Below, one piece after another: positions 59,984 through 64,000 of a stretch of DNA of 64,000 nucleotides. The DNA lies in NCBI RefSeq assembly GCF_010686685.1, contig NZ_JAAGWD010000001.1, forward strand, positions 682,001-746,000. Direction: 5' to 3'. Within the stretch, counting starts at the first letter, position 1. Every line of letters starts with the position of its first letter. The notes under the pieces are model-generated. The model was not told the origin of the DNA, made no database searches, and saw only the letters and a program-made list of their open reading frames with translations. The position numbers and the translations under genes are program-made. This stretch comes from Pontibacter burrus (GTDB taxonomy: Bacteria; Bacteroidota; Bacteroidia; Cytophagales; Hymenobacteraceae).

Positions 59984-61102
59984 TTAATTAAAAACAAAGC
60001 CGTTTGGTGCGATGCCGGCTTTAAACTCTTTTATCTTCTGGCCAGCCGGGCTGTAAATAAATACGGTGCCACTGCCGGAGAAATTATTTTCATCTGAACC
60101 GAAAATGTTACCGTTCTCAGGGTCTACTCCCAAACTATAAAAGTCGCGGTTTATCACTACAGTGCTGCCAAGTGAAGTAGCGCTTACCGGATGCTCGTAG
60201 GTTTTATTCTGGTAGTTAAAGTATAGTTTGTCGCCGGTGCCGTTTACAGCCAGGTTTTTAGGCATGCTCTGGTTGCTTGGTACCACGAATTTCTGCTCGA
60301 TTTTAAACGTGCTTGTATTCAGCTTTGAAAGCGCGCCAGCAGTAGTTTTGGTGTAATCGATGGCTGACCAGTCATCAGTATAAACTACTTTGCCGGTGCT
60401 CAGAATCCAGATGTTCTGATCTTTGTCTTTCACCAGGTTGCTTGGGCCGTCAATGACTTCTATAGTTGTCTCAACTATATCTGCTGAAGGGTTGATAATG
60501 GAGAGCGTGTTATCGCCGCCATTGGCAACTATAAGCTTACCGTTTGCTACAATCAGCTGTTCCGGCATAGCGCCAACCGCGATCGTTTTGATTACCTTAT
60601 TCGTTTTCAGGTCAATTACAGATACTCGGCCATTGCCGCCGTAGGCTACCCATTCTGTTACATAGCCTTTGTTACCGTTCAGCGCAGCAAAATAGCGTGG
60701 CTGCTGCAGGCCTTCTATCACAGCTACGGTCTTAAAAGTAAAGGCATCAACCACCTCTATCTTGTTGCTGTTATTCGCCACAACATAAGCCAATGTATCG
60801 TGCAGCACCATATCCTGGATAACATCACCAAGCGGGCGGCCTCCGTTGGCAGCTGTAAAAATATAGTTCTTTACCTCATGGCCTGCGCTGTCGCTGAGGA
60901 ACGAGATAGAGCCGTTCGGGGTGCCGTAGTTACCTTCGTTCAGTATAAAAACGCCTTTCTGGTCGAATGGGCCTCTTACTTTAGGGTCTTCTTCTACAAT
61001 TACAGGTTCTACTTTTTCTTCTTCGCAGCTTGTAAACCCAAAGGCGGTGGTAAATAACAAGGCCGCCATTAAATAACTGCGAAGCTTTAGCATTCTTTTC
61101 AT
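59984..61102 (-). CDS. BtuG-like surface beta-propeller lipoprotein (YncE/DUF5074 type)
   Basis: A 372-residue lipoprotein (lipobox TTAFGFTSCEE, cysteine near residue 26). The mature part is a seven-bladed-type propeller (GVFILNEGNYGTPNGSISFLS; YVVANNSNKIEVVDAFTFKTVAVIEG; GRVSVIDLKTNKVIKTIAVGAMPEQLIVANGKLIVAN). It lies 25 bases after the BtuB-like receptor and under the same cobalamin riboswitch, the arrangement of BtuG, which in Bacteroides caps BtuB and captures vitamin B12 with very high affinity. I infer the same role here. Identity with BtuG in residues is not claimed. Confidence 0.82.
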   Translation of the reverse strand: MKRMLKLRSYLMAALLFTTAFGFTSCEEEKVEPVIVEEDPKVRGPFDQKGVFILNEGNYGTPNGSISFLSDSAGHEVKNYIFTAANGGRPLGDVIQDMVLHDTLAYVVANNSNKIEVVDAFTFKTVAVIEGLQQPRYFAALNGNKGYVTEWVAYGGNGRVSVIDLKTNKVIKTIAVGAMPEQLIVANGKLIVANGGDNTLSIINPSADIVETTIEVIDGPSNLVKDKDQNIWILSTGKVVYTDDWSAIDYTKTTAGALSKLNTSTFKIEQKFVVPSNQSMPKNLAVNGTGDKLYFNYQNKTYEHPVSATSLGSTVVINRDFYSLGVDPENGNIFGSDENNFSGSGTVFIYSPAGQKIKEFKAGIAPNGFVFN

Positions 61103-61127
61103 TTTATAGTTGTAAGTGGTTTTATAG

Positions 61128-63032
61128 TTAAGGAATTAAAAAGCGTAAGCTGACGGTGTAACTCCGGAGCGGCATAGCATGGTAAGCCATTGTCTGGTAC
61201 ACTTCATTGGTAATATTATCGGATCGGAAAGTCAGGATGAATCTGCTCGGGCCGATCTGCAGTTGCCTGCTCAGGACGGCATTAAGCAGCATAAAACTGT
61301 CGAGGCTGGTGGTTTGGGAGTTGCTGGTGTAGCGCAGGCCGGTATAGTTCAGGTCAGCGTTCAGTTGCCAGTTTCTATAGTTAATGCCGGCTGCAAATAC
61401 GCCTTTATGCCGTGGTACATACATCAGTTGCTTATTCTTGTCACCCTGCCCTTCGTACACTTCTACCTGCTCCGACGAGGCATAAGTATAACCTGCCGAT
61501 GTGTTCAGTTTTACACTGCCCAGCGTAGCCGTTACCTGCTGGCTCAGTTCTACTCCCATTGAGCGCACTTTCTGCAGGTTTGCAGGTCGCCAGCGGCCAG
61601 TAGCGTCCGGAGCCCATTGCAGCCAGTCATCGATCAGCATGTAGTACCCGGTAGCTTCGGTTTCGAGCAGCAGTTTATCTCCGGAAACAAATACATGGCG
61701 AAGCCCGCTTTCATAGTTCCAACCCTGCTCTGGCTTCAGGTCAGGGTTGCCTGCATTTACCCAGAAACGATCGTTAAGCGTAGGCACCCGGTAGCTTCCT
61801 GCAACATTTCCTTTTAAATAAAACTGGTGCTGGTTATGCTGAAAGAATCTCCAGTTAAAGCCAAAAGCTGGCGTGGGAGTTGGGTTATAGTTCTGCACAA
61901 ATGTCTGGCGCAGGTTCAGGCTCAGGTCCAGATTATGGGTGGGGTCGCAACGTAGAAGGGCAAAAACTGATGCACGGTTCTCATGTTCGGTAGTGGCATA
62001 GCCATTGTTGTCAGCTACGAAATGCTGCAGGTTAATGCCACCTCGCAGGCTCCAGCTTTCGCCTTTGGTATAGGTTTGCTCAGCCTGTAGCTGGTAAGTC
62101 TGCACATCGGCCAGCGAGTTGGTAGCGTCAGCGGTGTAGCGAAGGTAGTCTTTAAAATAAGCCAGCTTTACATCGGTTTTGCCCAGGTTGCTTTCGTGCG
62201 TCAGCGCTGTGATCAGGCGCAGGTTTCTGTCCAGCTGTTCGGCATTGTTCTGCGCCGACCCCATGGCTGATTGTAATTCCCTGTCGGCTTCTGTGTACCA
62301 GCTGTGCAGGACAATGCTGGTTTTAGGTGAAATCTTCCAGCTTAGATCCTGTGTAAGGCCATATTGTTTCTGGGCGGCGTGGTCTTCGGTGCGTTTCGGG
62401 TTGCCAAAGCGGGAGATGTCGGTGTAGTTGAAGTTGTTTTCGGCAGTTCTGCGGTAGGCGCCTATAGCTAGCTGTAGTTTATCTGTACCAAACCGGATGC
62501 TGCCATTGCTGTAGTAGCGGCCAAAGCTGCCCACTTCCTGTTGCAGTTCCAGCCCCAGGCCCTTTGTGTTATAGGTAGGGGAGTTTAGTAACACAGCCCC
62601 GCCAATGGCGCCATTGCCATACATGGCTCCCGCCGAGCCAGCCTGCACCGACACTTCACCAATTCCGCTGAGCGGTAACGTCGAAAAATCAGCCTGCCCG
62701 AGTGTGGGTAAACCAATGTTCAGGCCATTCCAGAGCACTGCGGTTTGCGAGGCATTGGTACCCCGGAACGACACGCTGGAAAGTCCGTTTACGCCATAGC
62801 TTTTAAAATAGACCGGCGTGCGTGCCTGCAGGGCATCTGCTAAAGAACTGCTGCTGTAAATTTTGAGGTAGCTGCTGTCTATAGTTGTCACGCGGCTGCC
62901 GGCTGCAAATACTTCGGCAGGTCGGCCAAAAACTTCCACGCTTTTTAGGTGGTAGGCAGTTGTATCCTGTTGCGCTGCGGTGGGCAGGGCAACTATAGTT
63001 AAAAACAGAAGCTGTAAAATACGGTACGCCAC
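61128..63032 (-). CDS. btuB: BtuB-like TonB-dependent vitamin B12 receptor
   Basis: A 634-residue outer-membrane TonB-dependent receptor. The signal peptide ends PTAAQ and the start is a GTG. The plug domain covers about residues 45-150 (SVSFRGTNASQTAVLWNGLNIGLPTLG; SAGAMYGNGAIGGAVLLNSP), followed by a 22-strand-type barrel ending SLRFLIP. Its place just downstream of a cobalamin riboswitch, with a BtuG-like propeller 25 bases after it, identifies corrinoids as substrate. It has no carboxypeptidase-like N-terminal domain of SusC receptors. The gene is two-cistronic with the propeller and stops before its terminator. Confidence 0.9.
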   Translation of the reverse strand: MAYRILQLLFLTIVALPTAAQQDTTAYHLKSVEVFGRPAEVFAAGSRVTTIDSSYLKIYSSSSLADALQARTPVYFKSYGVNGLSSVSFRGTNASQTAVLWNGLNIGLPTLGQADFSTLPLSGIGEVSVQAGSAGAMYGNGAIGGAVLLNSPTYNTKGLGLELQQEVGSFGRYYSNGSIRFGTDKLQLAIGAYRRTAENNFNYTDISRFGNPKRTEDHAAQKQYGLTQDLSWKISPKTSIVLHSWYTEADRELQSAMGSAQNNAEQLDRNLRLITALTHESNLGKTDVKLAYFKDYLRYTADATNSLADVQTYQLQAEQTYTKGESWSLRGGINLQHFVADNNGYATTEHENRASVFALLRCDPTHNLDLSLNLRQTFVQNYNPTPTPAFGFNWRFFQHNQHQFYLKGNVAGSYRVPTLNDRFWVNAGNPDLKPEQGWNYESGLRHVFVSGDKLLLETEATGYYMLIDDWLQWAPDATGRWRPANLQKVRSMGVELSQQVTATLGSVKLNTSAGYTYASSEQVEVYEGQGDKNKQLMYVPRHKGVFAAGINYRNWQLNADLNYTGLRYTSNSQTTSLDSFMLLNAVLSRQLQIGPSRFILTFRSDNITNEVYQTMAYHAMPLRSYTVSLRFLIP

Positions 63033-63149
63033 TTAGGTTTATGCTTTTATCCCGAAGCATGCTAAAGGGCTATGAGGTGTGCAGTAAGAGCCGGATGAGG
63101 CAGAAACCGCGCAGCTTTTTACCCGAAAGCATACGACAAATCGTTGTCC

Positions 63150-63300
63150 GGACTGGCAGGTCTCCTGGCTCTCTTCAGTCAGCCTGCCTTCCCATGCAAA
63201 GCACAGTGGCACTGGTTTAGGCTAACCCTTTGGTGAAGATCACAGTTGCGGGAACAGCACAGGTATTACACCTGTTTCCCTTTTAAGGCCAAAACTACAG
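63150..63300 (-). promoter_or_regulatory. Cobalamin (adenosylcobalamin) riboswitch
   Basis: Read on the minus strand, the conserved elements are in order. They are a GGGAAACAGGTG stretch near 63290, CCCGCAACTGTG near 63245, GCCACTGTGC then GGGAAGGC near 63200, and the B12 box AGCCAGGAGACCTGCC (63155-63170). Next to the box, GACAACGATTTGTC forms a small stem that may be part of the expression platform. It lies 120 bases ahead of the BtuB-like gene and probably turns it off when B12 is plentiful. Confidence 0.93.
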
Positions 63301-63327
63301 GCTATAGTTTCAGCCACCAATCGGGGG

Positions 63328-63335
63328 TAAAATTA
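63328..63335 (-). promoter_or_regulatory. Possible promoter of the riboswitch operon
   Basis: TAATTTTA on the minus strand is a 7-of-8 match to the -7 consensus and lies just upstream of the riboswitch. The -33 element is weak. Confidence 0.35.
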
Positions 63336-63425
63336 CGAATTATGTATTAAGAAATATGAATTAGGTGTATTTAATTCTCGTAGTTCTCAAAAAGCTGTTT
63401 ATAGTTGGTTCGCGGTAATTAGCTA

Positions 63426-63460
63426 ATTCCCCTCCTCGGAGGGATTAGGGGCGGGTTATT
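63426..63460 (+). repeat. GGAGGGATTAGGGG short repeat
   Basis: TTCCCCTCCTCGGAGGG followed by ATTAGGGGCGGGTT, another copy of the G-rich element. The CCCTCC/GGAGGG arms are perfect. Between here and 63653 lie three palindrome octamers and a CAATCAACAACAAACAAC tract. Confidence 0.7.
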
Positions 63461-63653
63461 TCTATTCCTGAAACTTCAAGGATGATAGCTTATAGTTGGG
63501 TGTGCCGGCTGGGCCGTCGGGCTCTCGCGGCTCGCTCTATAGTTGGTGCCCAACTATAGGAGCTCAAGCAACCGCTCCATCCCTCACGCAAACTATAGAC
63601 TAACTTTTGCACGCTTTTAACGAATAACGAACAATCAACAACAAACAACGGAA

Positions 63654-64000
63654 TTGAAGCTACCTAAAGACTTTTACACCCGGCCTGATGTGGTGCAGAT
63701 AGCGCAGGAGCTGCTGGGCAAGTACCTCTATACTGCTGTAGATGGTATGCTAACCGGCGGAATGATAGTGGAAACAGAAGCTTATTCGGGAGAGAATGAC
63801 CGCGCCTGCCATGCCCACATGAACCGCCGGACTGCCCGCACCGAAATTATGTACCACGAGGGTGGCGTAGCCTATGTGTACCTGGTGTATGGCATCTATA
63901 ACCTGTTTAATATTATCACCAATGTAGAAGGCAAAGCCGATGCAGTGCTGATTCGCGCCATTGAGCCGGAGGTCGGTACAGAAGAAATGTTGCTGCGCCG
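63654..64000 (+). CDS. DNA-3-methyladenine glycosylase (AAG/MPG family), 5' part
   Basis: The 3' end is cut by the window. About 115 residues are visible. They match the mammalian-type alkyladenine DNA glycosylase fold: ELLGKYL, IVETEAYSGENDRACHA with the catalytic-region glutamate in VETEAY, TARTEIMY, and VYLVYGIYNLFNIITNVEG with the conserved tyrosine/asparagine, then AVLIRAIEP. It excises alkylated purines in base-excision repair. No ATG precedes in frame; a TTG at 63654 just before KLPKDFYTRPDV is the likely start. A near-consensus -7 (TAACTTTTG) lies about 45 bases upstream. Confidence 0.88.
   Translation, partial: MKLPKDFYTRPDVVQIAQELLGKYLYTAVDGMLTGGMIVETEAYSGENDRACHAHMNRRTARTEIMYHEGGVAYVYLVYGIYNLFNIITNVEGKADAVLIRAIEPEVGTEEMLLR

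Larger units (their letters stand above)
42..63000. repeat. Highly iterated palindrome AACTATAGTT (dispersed)
   Basis: This 10-base perfect palindrome or its octamer halves (AACTATAG, CTATAGTT) occurs about 115 times by eye across the window on both sides of genes and inside them. Complete 10-mers start at 42, 2805, 9216, 12539, 14332, 16013, 16752, 18389, 23128, 35710, 39847, 43718, 48491, 50466, 51879, 56052, 57645, 58626, 58653 and 62991. With equal base frequencies about two octamers and 0.06 decamers are expected in 64 kb. Near-miss forms such as TTATAGTT and AACTATAA are also common. The pattern recalls the HIP1 palindrome of cyanobacteria; the function here is unknown. Confidence 0.9.

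Noticed and set aside
1..64000. tRNA, rRNA, CRISPR, prophage or complete insertion sequence
   Set aside because: I searched the intergenic regions by eye and saw no cloverleaf, spaced direct-repeat array, transposase or integrase other than the chromosomal Xer gene.

Overview
The window is a chromosomal segment of a Bacteroidota bacterium, most likely a Pontibacter-like member of the Hymenobacteraceae (Cytophagales). Evidence for this is a SusC/SusD pair, type IX secretion C-terminal sorting domains on two large exported proteins, promoters of the Bacteroidota type (TTTG / TAnnTTTG), many lipoproteins, and the neighbouring rpsU-xer-hpf genes. I see no rRNA, tRNA, CRISPR array, prophage or complete insertion sequence. 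Most genes are housekeeping or envelope functions on both strands.

Layout. 0.7-5.7 kb: dxs divergent from scpA and a YbhN-like flippase, then TM2 and DUF2752 small membrane proteins. 5.7-10.1 kb: an exported soluble-dehydrogenase-like propeller lipoprotein with a cytochrome c and a DUF2892 protein, then a CNNM/CorC-type transporter and a RibD-like reductase. 10.2-16.9 kb (minus strand): TonB-C protein, DEAD-box helicase, TauE/SafE permease and a lamin-tail exported protein. 17.3-21.3 kb: asd, a cell-wall amidase, a TPR protein and an acetyltransferase. 21.3-26.0 kb (minus strand): lipoprotein, FAD monooxygenase, M1 peptidase, TraB/GumN. 26.2-28.0 kb: a MOSC protein overlapping an unknown polytopic membrane protein. 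28.3-37.3 kb: SusC/SusD with amidase and S9 peptidase, possibly a peptide-use locus. 37.4-42.7 kb: PAP2, metK, hpf, xer, rpsU, acyl-CoA dehydrogenase. 43.0-49.3 kb: PHP phosphatase, epimerase, TPR protein, phosphosulfolactate synthase, DUF368, aroE, YkvA. 49.5-52.9 kb: an ECF sigma factor overlapping a protein that joins an anti-sigma-like cytoplasmic segment to an outer-membrane barrel, plus small lipoproteins. 53.1-58.6 kb: uvrB, fasciclin protein, radical SAM protein, DUF2798. 58.7-64.0 kb: small proteins, a BtuG-like propeller and a BtuB-like receptor behind a cobalamin riboswitch, and the 5' part of a DNA-3-methyladenine glycosylase.

The most striking signal is not a gene. The palindrome AACTATAGTT (octamer core AACTATAG / CTATAGTT) occurs about 115 times by eye, in coding and non-coding DNA alike, where about two are expected by chance. 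It has been taken up into stop codons, terminator stems and loops, and protein linkers. It is absent from a 6.2-kb block holding the SusC/SusD genes. Non-coding DNA also carries a ~350-bp composite repeat in three copies, a GGAGGGGTTAGGGG element and an ATCCTGTTAATCC element. A 17-bp perfect hairpin buries the start codon of the xer gene.
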